Below, one piece after another: positions 32,178-40,442 of a DNA stretch of 64,000 bases. The notes beneath the pieces were generated by a model. That model saw nothing but the letters and a program-made list of their open reading frames with translations. It did no database searches and had not been told where the DNA came from. The stretch comes from Adlercreutzia wanghongyangiae (GTDB lineage: Bacteria; Actinomycetota; Coriobacteriia; Coriobacteriales; Eggerthellaceae), in assembly GCF_035989245.1 (NCBI RefSeq), contig NZ_JAYMFF010000020.1, forward strand, positions 33,611-97,610, given 5' to 3'. Made by a program: the position numbers and the translations under genes. Numbering within the stretch: the first letter of the stretch is position 1; the number at the start of each line of letters is the position of its first letter.

Positions 32178-33284
32178 CTATACCACCAGCTTGGGGAAGG
32201 ATATCTCGAAGCGGGCGCCGCCCTCGGGATTGTTGGCGGCGCGCAGGGTGCCGCCTTGGGCCGACACCAACGCCTGAGCCAGCGAGAGCCCGATGCCGAA
32301 ACCGGCCGGCTGGCGCACGTCACCGGCCGCATCCGCGCTGGCGGCAACGGCAACCTGACTGGCCCCCTCAGCAGCAATCTGCATCGCCACCCCCTCGGCC
32401 GTCTCCTCAGGCGCCAGCGCCACCGCGCCCGCGCTCCTTCCCCGATAGAAGCGCTCGAAGATGTGGGGCAGATCCTCCTGCGCGATGCCGGGGCCCGTGT
32501 CGGAGACAACGATGGTGGTGGCCAGAGCGTCCTCGCGCACGGCCACCGTCACCGTGCCGCCGGCCGGCGTGTGCTCCATGCAGTTCTTCGCGATGTTCTC
32601 CACGGCCTCGGCGGTCCACGGCGCATCGCCCTGGAAGGTGGCAGCCTCGTCAAGCTGAAGCACCAGGTTCACGTCGCGCAGGTCCATGGCCGTGGCCAGG
32701 GGCGCCACCGCCCGGCGCACCACATCGGCGGCGCTCACCTCGCGGCGTTCCACGTGCATGGCGCCGGCATCCACCTTCGCGATCTTCAGCAGCGTGGTCA
32801 CCAGCCACGACACCCGCTCGATCATGGCCTCCAGCTCGCGCACGGCGCGCTTGCGCTCGCGAGCATCGTCGGCGCGTTCCACCACCGGCAACATGAGCGC
32901 GATGGCTGTAAGCGGCGTGCGAATCTGGTGGGACACATCGGCCAGGGCATCGGCCAAGGCGCGGCTCTCACTCGCCAGCATCTCGCTCATGCGGGACAGA
33001 CGCGCCACCACCTTCCCCAGCTCGTTGGCGAGCACCGCCACGTCGCCCTCGCGGCAGTTGGAGAACCCCACGGCGCGGCCCGCGTGCAGCACCTCGTCGA
33101 TTTCCGCGGCGAGGCGGCGGATCTGCCGGTGTCGGTACAGCGAGATGCCCAGAAACAACGCGATCAGCACCGCGCCCGTGGCCGCCACCCACAGCTTCGC
33201 ATCCGTCGGCGCCGCCCAGATAAGCACGGCCACCACTGCCGCCATGGCCGCGCACTGGCGCAGCAGGGTCGATGCGGAGCCCAC
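32178..33284 (-). CDS. Sensor histidine kinase
   Basis: Protein of 368 residues. Two membrane helices near residues 8-24 and 32-50 have almost no external loop, as in intramembrane-sensing kinases that watch ABC transporters. A HAMP-less linker leads to the H box DVSHQIRTPLTAI (His119), N box NIAKNCMEH, G1 DTGPGI, F box FERFYRG and G2 GFGIGLSL. Between the F and G2 boxes there is an unusual ~45-residue Ala-rich insert in the ATP lid. GTG start at 33284 after GAGGGGGCGAG. It pairs with the regulator upstream; the ABC operon lies downstream. Confidence 0.92.
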   Translation of the reverse strand: MGSASTLLRQCAAMAAVVAVLIWAAPTDAKLWVAATGAVLIALFLGISLYRHRQIRRLAAEIDEVLHAGRAVGFSNCREGDVAVLANELGKVVARLSRMSEMLASESRALADALADVSHQIRTPLTAIALMLPVVERADDARERKRAVRELEAMIERVSWLVTTLLKIAKVDAGAMHVERREVSAADVVRRAVAPLATAMDLRDVNLVLQLDEAATFQGDAPWTAEAVENIAKNCMEHTPAGGTVTVAVREDALATTIVVSDTGPGIAQEDLPHIFERFYRGRSAGAVALAPEETAEGVAMQIAAEGASQVAVAASADAAGDVRQPAGFGIGLSLAQALVSAQGGTLRAANNPEGGARFEISFPKLVV

Positions 33285-33362
33285 GTTACTCGCCCCCTCG
33301 CGCCACGGCGGCGCGCTCCATCGGCCGCACTGTTTCCGACCGCCGAATGCGCACCATCGCCC

Positions 33363-34034
33363 CTACTCCCCCACCTTATAGCCGAGCCCGCGCACGGTCA
33401 CGATGACGCGCGGGTCGGACGGATCGGCCTCCACTTTCTCGCGCAGGCGCTTGATGTACACGTTCAGGGCGTTGTCCGACACGTACTCCCCAGCGCTGTC
33501 CCACACGGCGTCGCGCAGCATCTCGCGGGTGACGAGCTTGCCCTTATGCTGCAAAAAGTACAGCAGAAGCCGGTACTCCAGCGCCGAGAGGAACACCTCG
33601 GCCCCGTCCCGCGTCACCGCACCCGAGGTCACATCGAGGCGCACGTCGCCCACGGCCAGCACGTTCTCGGCAGGGCTTGTGCGCCGCAGCGCCCCGCGCA
33701 TGCGCGAGACCAGTTCGCGGGCGCGGAAGGGCTTGGCGATGTAGTCGGCGGCGCCCATGTCGAGCCCCGCCACGGTGGAGTACTCGTCGTCGGAGGCCGT
33801 CAGGAAGATGACGGGCATATCGGGCGCGACCTCGCGGGCCGCGGCACAGACGGCGAACCCGTTGCCCTCGGCCAGGGTCACATCCAGAAGCGCGATGTCG
33901 AAGCGCTCGGCGGCCAGGCGCTGCTGGGCTGCTGGCTGGGTCGCCTCGGCCGTAACCGAGAACCCCTCGCCCACCAGAAGATCGGTCAGCGTGCGCACGA
34001 TGGCGCCGTCGTCCTCCACTAACAGTACGCGCAT
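33363..34034 (-). CDS. OmpR/PhoB-family response regulator
   Basis: Protein of 223 residues. The receiver domain has VEDD acidic residues, phospho-acceptor D51 in ALLDVTL, the conserved T of FLTAS and K of AKPF. The C-terminal winged helix includes LSALEYRLLLYFLQHKGKLV, DNALNVYIKRLREKV and a final VRGLGYKV. ATG 34034 with AAGGAG 6 nt upstream is used; the frame open to 34121 has no ribosome site. It lies 78 bp upstream of the kinase gene in the same direction. The system probably controls the MacB-like ABC genes. Confidence 0.95.
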   Translation of the reverse strand: MRVLLVEDDGAIVRTLTDLLVGEGFSVTAEATQPAAQQRLAAERFDIALLDVTLAEGNGFAVCAAAREVAPDMPVIFLTASDDEYSTVAGLDMGAADYIAKPFRARELVSRMRGALRRTSPAENVLAVGDVRLDVTSGAVTRDGAEVFLSALEYRLLLYFLQHKGKLVTREMLRDAVWDSAGEYVSDNALNVYIKRLREKVEADPSDPRVIVTVRGLGYKVGE

Positions 34035-34189
34035 GGCCGCTCCTTCCGCTTCGCGCGTTTCCTTCGGGCACCATAATAGCGAAAGCGCCCCGACCAGGGA
34101 GCGCTTTCGGGAAATTCCCACCGCGGCTTACGGAAGCGTAATGACCTGCGATGGTTGTATTTTGACGAGACGGCACCGAAATATGTCCC

Positions 34190-34340
34190 GAAAATTGCGT
34201 TTGTTAGCAATCCGTCCGATTGCGCAAAGGCCAATCAACCGCCGTCGCAACCCTATACTGGCAAAACGCTGCACACCTAAGCGTTCGAGCACCTGAAAAC
34301 AGCGCTCGCCTCGCAGCCCATTGCTAACAAACGCATTTTC
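34190..34340. repeat. Intergenic inverted-arm element between coaBC and the response regulator
   Basis: Of the 400-bp gap 34035-34434, the part 34191-34211 (AAAATTGCGTTTGTTAGCAAT) and 34320-34339 are inverse copies differing by one inserted base; the loop is about 108 nt. Inside is a GCGTT/AACGC pair and TATACTGGC. Short open frames here do not look like protein. The right arm is about 95 bp beyond the end of coaBC, the left arm about 155 bp upstream of the regulator gene, so a 5' leader or a small RNA are both possible. Confidence 0.6.
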
Positions 34341-34434
34341 GACGGCAAAATTGAACGTCGACTCGACAAGAAAGGTCATCGGACCTCAAGACGATCTCGG
34401 CACTTGGCTCCAATACCGCGCTTCGCATCGAGCG

Positions 34435-35916
34435 TCAGCCCAGATGCGCGGCCACCACCTCTACGAGGCGCTGGGCCACATCGCGCTTGCTCATGAGGGG
34501 CAGCAGCACATCGTCGCCCTCGGTGACGAGCCATACCTCGTTGTTGTCGGTACCGAAGGCGAGCCCGTCGCCCACCTGGTTCGCCACGATCATGTCGGCG
34601 TTCTTCTTCACGAGTTTGGCGTGGGCGTTCATGAGCACGTCGTTGGTCTCGGCGGCGAAGCCCACCACGTACTGGCCAGGCCGTTTGGTGGCGGCCAGCG
34701 TGGCCAAAATGTCGGGGTTCTCCGTGAGGGGCACGTTGGCGAGCGCCGCATCGTCGCGGCCCTTCTTCAGCTTGCGGTCGGCCGGGTTTGCCGGGCGCAG
34801 GTCGGCCACGGCGGCCGAGAAGATGGCGGCATCGGCCACGGGGAACACCTCGGAGGCGGCGGCCAACATGTCGCGGGCCGTCTTCACGGGCACCACCTGA
34901 ACGCCCGCCGGCGCGGGAAGGGACACGGGGCCCGACACCAGCACCACGCGCGCCCCGGCCGCCGCGGCGGCCTCGGCTATGGAATAGCCCATCTTGCCCG
35001 AGGAGTAGTTGGAAATGTAGCGCACCGCGTCGATGGGCTCCACGGTGGGGCCCGCCGTCACGAGCACCGTACGGCCCGCGAGCGCACCTGCGGGCATGGC
35101 AGCCGCGCCATCGGCCACTGCCCCGGGCTGGGGAACGTCGGCGGGAGCGGAGGCCGCGGGGGCGGCAGAGATCGGGAGATCCCTCGGCTCCGCGCCTTCG
35201 GCGCTCCGCTCAGGATGACACGGGGAAACGGCGGCTGATGCGCTTTCGAGGGCGCTATCGGGCGAGGCCGCAGGGGTCGACGCGCAAGCGGCGCCGATCT
35301 GGTCCATCACCGAGGCGAACGGCACCTCGCCGTAGGCCTCGCAGGCCGCGCGCAGGGCGTCCAGCCCCACGCGGTCGGCGAGCAGCGCCAGCGTCTCGCG
35401 CACGATTACGGCCGGGTCGGCCAAGCGGCCACGCCCCACATCGCCGCAGGCCAGGTAGCCCGCATCGCCTTCGATAAAGCGCACGCCGCGACGGCGCAGC
35501 GTGGCCATGTTCTCCTGGGTGGCCGCAGCCTCGTACATGTGCACGTTGGCCGCCGGCGCAATGGCCAGCGTAGCCGTGGTGGCCAGCGCGGTAGTGGACA
35601 GCAAGTCGTCGGCAATGCCGCAAGCCACCTTCGCCATCACATTGGCCGTGCAGGGTGCGACGAGGAACACGTCGCATTCCTGGGCGAGCGAGATGTGGTG
35701 GATGGGGTCGGTCGGGTCGTCGAACAGATCCACAGCCACCTTTTCGTGGGTGAGCGCGCGGAAGGTCACGGGATCGACGAAATGCGTGCCGTGCTCGGTC
35801 ATGACCACCTTCACGCGCGCGCCGGCCTTCTGCAGCCCACGCACGATCTCGCACGCCTTATAGGCCGCAATGCATCCAGTCACGCCCACCAACACGCAAG
35901 GCCGCTCAACGCTCAT
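34435..35916 (-). CDS. coaBC: Bifunctional phosphopantothenoylcysteine decarboxylase/phosphopantothenate-cysteine ligase (CoaBC)
   Basis: Protein of 493 residues for two coenzyme A steps. The N-terminal FMN-dependent decarboxylase shows LVGVTGCIAAYKACE, HISLA with the active-site His, and PAANVHMYE (PXMNXXMW region). The C-terminal ligase shows VLVTAGPTVEPIDAVRYISN, SSGKMGYSIAEAA, AAVADLRP and the K-L-K-K motif followed by NPDIL and VGFAAET. The linker is ~65 residues, longer than usual, and part of it (SPCHPERSAEGAEPRDLPIS) is encoded by a palindromic repeat-like sequence at 35174-35230. ATG 35916 after GGAAGGAG. Downstream of the serA-like gene, with a hairpin between. Confidence 0.94.
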   Translation of the reverse strand: MSVERPCVLVGVTGCIAAYKACEIVRGLQKAGARVKVVMTEHGTHFVDPVTFRALTHEKVAVDLFDDPTDPIHHISLAQECDVFLVAPCTANVMAKVACGIADDLLSTTALATTATLAIAPAANVHMYEAAATQENMATLRRRGVRFIEGDAGYLACGDVGRGRLADPAVIVRETLALLADRVGLDALRAACEAYGEVPFASVMDQIGAACASTPAASPDSALESASAAVSPCHPERSAEGAEPRDLPISAAPAASAPADVPQPGAVADGAAAMPAGALAGRTVLVTAGPTVEPIDAVRYISNYSSGKMGYSIAEAAAAAGARVVLVSGPVSLPAPAGVQVVPVKTARDMLAAASEVFPVADAAIFSAAVADLRPANPADRKLKKGRDDAALANVPLTENPDILATLAATKRPGQYVVGFAAETNDVLMNAHAKLVKKNADMIVANQVGDGLAFGTDNNEVWLVTEGDDVLLPLMSKRDVAQRLVEVVAAHLG

Positions 35917-35971
35917 CGGCTTCTCCTTCCAAGAAGTTTTCCGCCTATTATAAGCGACGGGATAGCGAAAA

Positions 35972-35991
35972 GGGCGGCCTAAAGACCGCCC
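35972..35991 (-). terminator. Hairpin between the serA-like gene and coaBC
   Basis: GGGCGGCCT (35972-35980) and AGACCGCCC (35983-35991) form a 9-bp stem with one mismatch and a tight loop. On the minus strand it is followed by CTTTTCGC, so it can act as a terminator for the leftward serA-like transcript. It is also related in sequence to the dispersed GC-rich palindrome family but lacks the GTAGG tag. Confidence 0.6.
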
Positions 35992-36089
35992 CACAGAGAA
36001 CATAATCCAGCAGAATCGGCGAGCAACTGCGGCCAGAACGGCGACGGAGAGCGTCCTCCACAAGAGGCGCCGCCCGCATTATCGGATTG

Positions 36090-37010
36090 CTACATGTTCA
36101 CGCAGTGGATCTTCTCGCCGCGCTCCAGGTAGGCCATGACCTCTTCCACGGCCATCACAGCGCAGTTGTCCTCGGCCTCGGCGGTGGAGGCGCCCAGGTG
36201 CGGGATGACGATGGCGCGATCCATCTTCACCACGGCCGGGTTCGCGAAGTCGGTCACGTAGGCGGCCACCTTGCCGGAATCCAGGGCGGCGGTCATGGCG
36301 GCGTCGTCCACCAGCACGTCGCGCGAGAAGTTCAGGAACACCACGCCGTCCTTCATGCTCGCGATGGCGTCCTCGTTGATCATCATCTTCGTGGCGGGCA
36401 GCGCCGGCACGTGGATGGTGATGTAATCGCAGGCCGGGTACAGTTTGGCCAGATCGTCGGTGAACTCCACCGTGGGCGAGATCTGCTCGTGCACGGTGAT
36501 GCCGTCGAGCGCCGGGTCGTAGCCCACCACCTTCATGCCCAGGGCCTCGGCGGCTTGGGCCACCTTGCGGCCGATGGCCCCCAGGCCGATAACACCCAGA
36601 GTCTTGCCCGCGATCTCGCCACCGGCGAACTGCTTCTTGGCCTTCTCGGCGGCCTTGCCCACGTTCTCGTCGTCGGCGTTGTCGCGCACCCAGGCCACGC
36701 CGCCGATGATGTCGCGGCTCGCCAGCAGCATGCCGGCCAGCACCAGCTCCTTCACGGCATTGGCGTTGGCGCCCGGCGTGTTGAACACGGCGATGCCGGC
36801 CTCGGCGAACTTGTCGAGCGGGATGTTGTTCACGCCGGCGCCGGCACGGGCCACGGCCTTCAAGTTGGCGGGGATGGGCATGTCGTGCATGTCGGCGGAG
36901 CGCACCAGGATGGCGTCGGCCTCCTCCACGTTGTCGGTCAGCTCGTACTCGTCGGACAGCACGGCCAGGCCGACGGGGGAAATGTTGTTCAGGCAGTGGA
37001 TCTTGTACAC
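36090..37010 (-). CDS. serA: D-3-phosphoglycerate dehydrogenase-like 2-hydroxyacid dehydrogenase
   Basis: Protein of 306 residues. The substrate domain has RAGAGVNNIPL, the Rossmann motif GVIGLGAIGRKVA is at about residues 139-151, and catalytic residues sit in the usual places (Arg in NFSRD-type strand, Glu/Asp region, His in PHLGASTAEAEDN). PHLGASTxEA is typical of SerA, which makes 3-phosphohydroxypyruvate for serine synthesis. The C-terminal ACT regulatory domain is absent, so feedback by serine is unlikely. GTG 37010 is used because AGAAGGAG stands 7 nt upstream. Alternative: another D-2-hydroxyacid dehydrogenase. Confidence 0.88.
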   Translation of the reverse strand: MYKIHCLNNISPVGLAVLSDEYELTDNVEEADAILVRSADMHDMPIPANLKAVARAGAGVNNIPLDKFAEAGIAVFNTPGANANAVKELVLAGMLLASRDIIGGVAWVRDNADDENVGKAAEKAKKQFAGGEIAGKTLGVIGLGAIGRKVAQAAEALGMKVVGYDPALDGITVHEQISPTVEFTDDLAKLYPACDYITIHVPALPATKMMINEDAIASMKDGVVFLNFSRDVLVDDAAMTAALDSGKVAAYVTDFANPAVVKMDRAIVIPHLGASTAEAEDNCAVMAVEEVMAYLERGEKIHCVNM

Positions 37011-37174
37011 GGGGGCGCTCCTTCTCTCCTGCAAAGCCAGGGTCAGATACCGCCCCAGCATACCGCGAAAGCACGCCCGCACGCGAGAAGCGCCGCCCCT
37101 GCGGGTCAAATGCGCACGGGGATGGCGATTATACGGCCGCGATGCCGCCACCGTTATGCGTCGGGCGCGGCTGG

Positions 37175-37365
37175 CGGGCGGCCTGAAGGCCGCCCCTACG
37201 GAGGAGGGGGTCGCCGGCGCAAAACAGGGCGCGTCGCCGGCACGGGCCGGGCGGCCTGAAGGCCGCCCCTACGGAGGGCCGCCATCGCAAACCGGAAGGG
37301 CGCGTCGCAAGCCGGAGAAGCCGGCACTCGGGCGCGATTTCGTAGGGGCGGGCTTTAGCCCGCCC
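37175..37365. repeat. Three copies of the dispersed GC-rich palindrome
   Basis: Copies at 37175-37198 and 37248-37271 point one way (73 bp apart) and the third, 37342-37365, points the other way. All lie in the 344-bp gap between the serA-like gene and TetR, with the third running into the TetR 3' end, where it supplies the last two codons and the stop. Nothing else was recognised in the gap. Confidence 0.85.
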
Positions 37366-37999
37366 GCATACCTGCGGAAGCGTTAGCGTGGTGCACGAAA
37401 TCGACGATACGGGCGATGAACAGCTGACGGCGCTCGTCCAACGTGCCGTGGGCCTCCCCCTCCTCGCCGATGTAGTACAGCGTGGTGGTCAACACCATGC
37501 CCACCAGCGCCACCGACTCAAAGGCGGCATCCAGTTCGGGACGCACGGTGCCCTCGCGCTGGCCGCGCACGAGCTGCGCCTGCAACAGGGCCAAAAGCCG
37601 CTGCTCGTAACCGCGCATCACCGCCGACCAGGCACGCCCCGGGCGCCACAGCTCGGCCACGAAGAACCGGCCGAAGGCGGCGTTCTCGAAGATGACCGCC
37701 GCAAACAGCTCGATCATGGCCGTGAGCGCGGCGGTGGCCGAAACTGCCTCGGCGGCCACGCGCTCGAACGACACGATAAGATCGCCGATGCCGTCTACCA
37801 GAATGCTCTCGGCAATGGCGGCCTTGCTGGGGAAATGGTAGTAGGCCACGCCCTTCGACACGCCCGCCACCTCCACGATGCGATCCACCGTGGCCTCGGC
37901 GTACCCGCGCTCGGCGATGACGGCCAACGCGGCGTCCAGCAGCTGGCGCCGGGTGGCATCGGCCTTGGTCGTCCTCGTTTTCCGCTGCGTCACGCCCAT
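37355..37999 (-). CDS. TetR family transcriptional regulator
   Basis: Protein of 214 residues. The HTH is at about residues 18-62: RRQLLDAALAVIAERGYAEA, TVDRIVEVAGVSKGVAYYHF and PSKAAIAES. The ligand-binding half is helical and not assignable. The final residues (RAG) and TAA are encoded by a copy of the dispersed palindrome (37342-37365), so the original C-terminus may have been longer or different. No target gene is obvious: the flanking genes are a serA-like gene and an ORF-3-like gene. Confidence 0.9.
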   Translation of the reverse strand: MGVTQRKTRTTKADATRRQLLDAALAVIAERGYAEATVDRIVEVAGVSKGVAYYHFPSKAAIAESILVDGIGDLIVSFERVAAEAVSATAALTAMIELFAAVIFENAAFGRFFVAELWRPGRAWSAVMRGYEQRLLALLQAQLVRGQREGTVRPELDAAFESVALVGMVLTTTLYYIGEEGEAHGTLDERRQLFIARIVDFVHHANASAGMRAG

Positions 38000-38236
38000 C
38001 CTCCGTCAGATCATGAACTGCTGGGGAGATTATACCGCGCGCCCGCCGCGCCCCATCGCGAACCGCAACCGTCACCAATTCCCCAATTTCATGACCTATT
38101 AACTCAATGTAAACAGTCTATAATCCCTGATAAAAACCGCCTTTTGCCGCATTTTCAACCACTTGGCATCAACTCGGGAAAAGAATTGCTACAATGCGCA
38201 GCGAACCATTCCCGACCCAGGTGAAAGGCACGGGCC

Positions 38237-38683
38237 ATGGCAGCGAAGATCATACCGTTTCCCGCCGATTGCCGCGCAGCCGCGCAGGGAACCGCTCGGA
38301 GCTCCGAGGGCGACGCGAACATCGCGCTCGTCGTGGAACTTGTCGACCCCGATCCCTCCCGCGCCCGCACCCACGCCATCGCCGTGCAGCCCGACGCATC
38401 GCTCGCCGACCTGCATCGGGAGATCACGCGGCATTTCGATTGGGACGCCACGCACAACTACTTCTTCAGCTACGGCAGCTGCCGCTTCGAGGACCCCGAG
38501 CTGTTCCGCGGCCACGACCATCTGTCGGCCCGCTGCCGCAAGATCTACTCGGCGGCCGAGGCGTCCATCGGCCGCGTGCTGGGCGCCCGCGACGACACGC
38601 TGTTCTACGTGTACGATCTCGTGCACGGCTGGGAAGTGCGCATATCTCGCAAGGCCTGCAGCTCTCTCGCCCAGTTCGGCTAA
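38237..38683 (+). CDS. Plasmid pRiA4b ORF-3-like protein
   Basis: Protein of 148 residues matching the pRiA4b ORF-3-like/IS1096 passenger family in its central and C-terminal parts: DASLADLHREITRHFDWDAT, HNYFFSYG and a final DDTLFYVYDLVHGWEVRIS. The family is widespread with unknown function; despite the name, no plasmid or IS sequence is seen here. ATG 38237 has AAAGG 9 nt upstream. Its TAA overlaps the stop of the convergent gene at 38680, sharing CTAA. Confidence 0.75.
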   Translation: MAAKIIPFPADCRAAAQGTARSSEGDANIALVVELVDPDPSRARTHAIAVQPDASLADLHREITRHFDWDATHNYFFSYGSCRFEDPELFRGHDHLSARCRKIYSAAEASIGRVLGARDDTLFYVYDLVHGWEVRISRKACSSLAQFG

Positions 38684-39552
38684 GATCGGGAAGCCGGGGA
38701 AAGCGAGGGCATCTCTGCCCCCAGGCTGCGCAGGGGCACCGAGCGGCCCTGGCGCCGGAAGCTGCGGCACCCGGCCAAGGCGGGCGGCGCCTCGCGCACG
38801 GCCACCTTCCGAATGCGCAGCCCCAAACGGCGCGCCTGGCTGCGCAGGGCGTCCCCATAGGCATCCACGATGCGCTGCATGCCCTGCACGTCGTCCACGT
38901 ATAGCACCAGCCAGTACCACTTCTCGCCCTGCACCTTGCCGTCGCGTCGCGATCCGGCCTCGTTCGGCTCGCGCAGCAGCACCTCATCCAAAACCGCGCC
39001 ACGCACCTGCTCCAGAAAGGCCCAGGCCTGCTCAACGTCTCCAAAGACCAGGCAGGCGGCCGTTTTCACGATGTCCAGCCCGCGCGACTCGTCCTCCTCG
39101 CGCCAGACCGTCCGTGCACTGTCCGCCGTGGTTGCGCGGGCGGCGTGGGCACCCGTTTCCTCTTCAACGGGAAACAGCTTGCGCTTGCGCATGTCCCACT
39201 TCGCCGGCAGGAAACGCAGCTCGTCGACGGTAATGCCCTCGGCACGCAGTGCCTGCAGCAGCACCGACTGCCACGCGTCCACCTCGGTGCGCGCCGCCGG
39301 ATCGTCCAGGTACATGCCGAACACCCACCAGTCGCGGTCCTTGGCAGGCCCCTTGCGCGGCCGATCGTCACGGGCGATGTAGATGCCGTTGGTATGTTCC
39401 AGCACGAACCGGGCCACCTCAGGCCGCGCGCGCCAGGTACGTTCCACCGCCGCCCGATAACGTTCCTTGTTGCGCGCCCGCTTCAGGGCTTGGGCGGCCT
39501 CGGGCCCCAAGTCGGCCACCAGCGCGCTCAACCCCGTCGAAAGACTCTGCAC
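38680..39552 (-). CDS. Unrecognised protein with internal duplication
   Basis: Protein of 290 residues. It appears built of two related halves: WWVFGMYLDDPAARTEVDAW then LLQALRAEGITVDELRFLPA in the first, and YWLVLYVDDVQGMQRIVDAY then ALRSQARRLGLRIRKVAVRE in the second; both give strand - helix - strand with a (Y/L)xDD core. Joined by a charged linker. No membrane helix or signal. GTG 39552 has AAGGAGG 4-5 nt upstream and lies 9 bp after the DUF218 gene, so the two are co-transcribed. A nucleotide- or nucleic-acid-binding role is conceivable but unsupported. Confidence 0.7.
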   Translation of the reverse strand: MQSLSTGLSALVADLGPEAAQALKRARNKERYRAAVERTWRARPEVARFVLEHTNGIYIARDDRPRKGPAKDRDWWVFGMYLDDPAARTEVDAWQSVLLQALRAEGITVDELRFLPAKWDMRKRKLFPVEEETGAHAARATTADSARTVWREEDESRGLDIVKTAACLVFGDVEQAWAFLEQVRGAVLDEVLLREPNEAGSRRDGKVQGEKWYWLVLYVDDVQGMQRIVDAYGDALRSQARRLGLRIRKVAVREAPPALAGCRSFRRQGRSVPLRSLGAEMPSLSPASRS

Positions 39553-39561
39553 GTCGCCTCC

Positions 39562-40257
39562 TTAGGTCAAGTCGCCGGATTCGGAAAGCGACACCGTCTC
39601 GCCGCCCGTGTCCACGGGCAGCTGCAGCAATGCCGCGAAGAAGTCCTTGGTGCGCGCCACCACCTCGCGCAGGCTGTACTGCATCTGGTTGTGGTAGGCG
39701 CCTTTGTCGGTGGCCACGCCCCACGCTTCCATGCCCAGCGCATCGGCGGTGAACATAGCCCGGTACAGATGGTAGGCCTGGGTGGCCACGATGATGCGCT
39801 CGGCCCCGAACACGTAACGCGCCCGGTACATGGAATCGTAGGTGGTGATACCGCCGTGGTCAACGTACACGTCCTGGCTGGGAACGCCGAGGGACACGCA
39901 GTAGGCCTTCATGGCGTCCGACTCGTCGTAATGGGACGACCGGTTGTCGCCGCTGCAGATGATGGCCCGGGCTGCGCCGGCCTTGTACAGGTCCACCGCC
40001 ACTTCCAGACGATCGGCCAGAATGTCGCTCGGGCGTCCATCGGCGTACACGCTGGCCCCCAGCACCACCACCGCATCGGCGGGACGGTCCGCGAACTCGT
40101 CGGCCAGCTGGGCCACCGTATGCACCTGCCCCCGGGTGGAAAGCACCGTGATCGCGTTCGCCGCGATCACCACCGCCGCCAGGGCGACCAGCACGGCCAA
40201 AACCGCCTTCAGGCAGCGGCCCAAACACGATGGACGGCGCGTTTCACCGCGAGACAC
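39562..40257 (-). CDS. DUF218/SanA-like membrane protein
   Basis: Protein of 231 residues with one N-terminal membrane helix (CLKAVLAVLVALAAVVIAAN) and an external DUF218 domain: DAVVVLGASVYADGRPSDIL, IICSGDN, and TTYDSMYRARYVFGAERIIVATQAYHL. This is the SanA/ElyC/YdcF-type fold associated with envelope integrity (lipid carrier or vancomycin tolerance in E. coli SanA). GTG 40257 is taken because AGGGGGAGG is just upstream; a TTG nine codons earlier is less likely. Operon with the following gene of unknown function. Confidence 0.87.
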   Translation of the reverse strand: MSRGETRRPSCLGRCLKAVLAVLVALAAVVIAANAITVLSTRGQVHTVAQLADEFADRPADAVVVLGASVYADGRPSDILADRLEVAVDLYKAGAARAIICSGDNRSSHYDESDAMKAYCVSLGVPSQDVYVDHGGITTYDSMYRARYVFGAERIIVATQAYHLYRAMFTADALGMEAWGVATDKGAYHNQMQYSLREVVARTKDFFAALLQLPVDTGGETVSLSESGDLT

Positions 40258-40322
40258 GAGCACCTCCCCCTGGCAACGGGACAAATAAGAGCGTCCACTA
40301 TAGCAAATTTAGCACAACCCAC

Positions 40323-40372
40323 GGGCATTCGATGAAATGCCCAGATAAACTTGGCATTAAAGTTGGTATACT
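40323..40372 (+). promoter_or_regulatory. Promoter region of the hybrid kinase gene
   Basis: An inverted repeat GGGCATT (40323-40329) and AATGCCC (40336-40342) precedes an extended -10 element TTGGTATACT with TATACT at 40367-40372. The same extended -10 sequence is found before the fic gene. The palindrome may be a binding site or, on the minus strand side, part of a leader; its ligand is unknown. Confidence 0.55.
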
Positions 40373-40442
40373 ACGAAAGATAAAACGTTGCCTTTCTGTA
40401 ACGTTACTGTAACTAACCCGGTATCCTCCGAAGGACGCGCGC

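Noticed and set aside
34128..34379. 83-codon open frame in the coaBC/regulator gap
   Set aside because: No ribosome site and no recognisable family. It spans the inverted arms, which explains its AT-richer, superficially protein-like composition.
38237..38683. Insertion sequence or plasmid remnant
   Set aside because: The protein belongs to a family named after a plasmid and IS passenger, but no transposase, terminal repeats or target duplications are seen around it.
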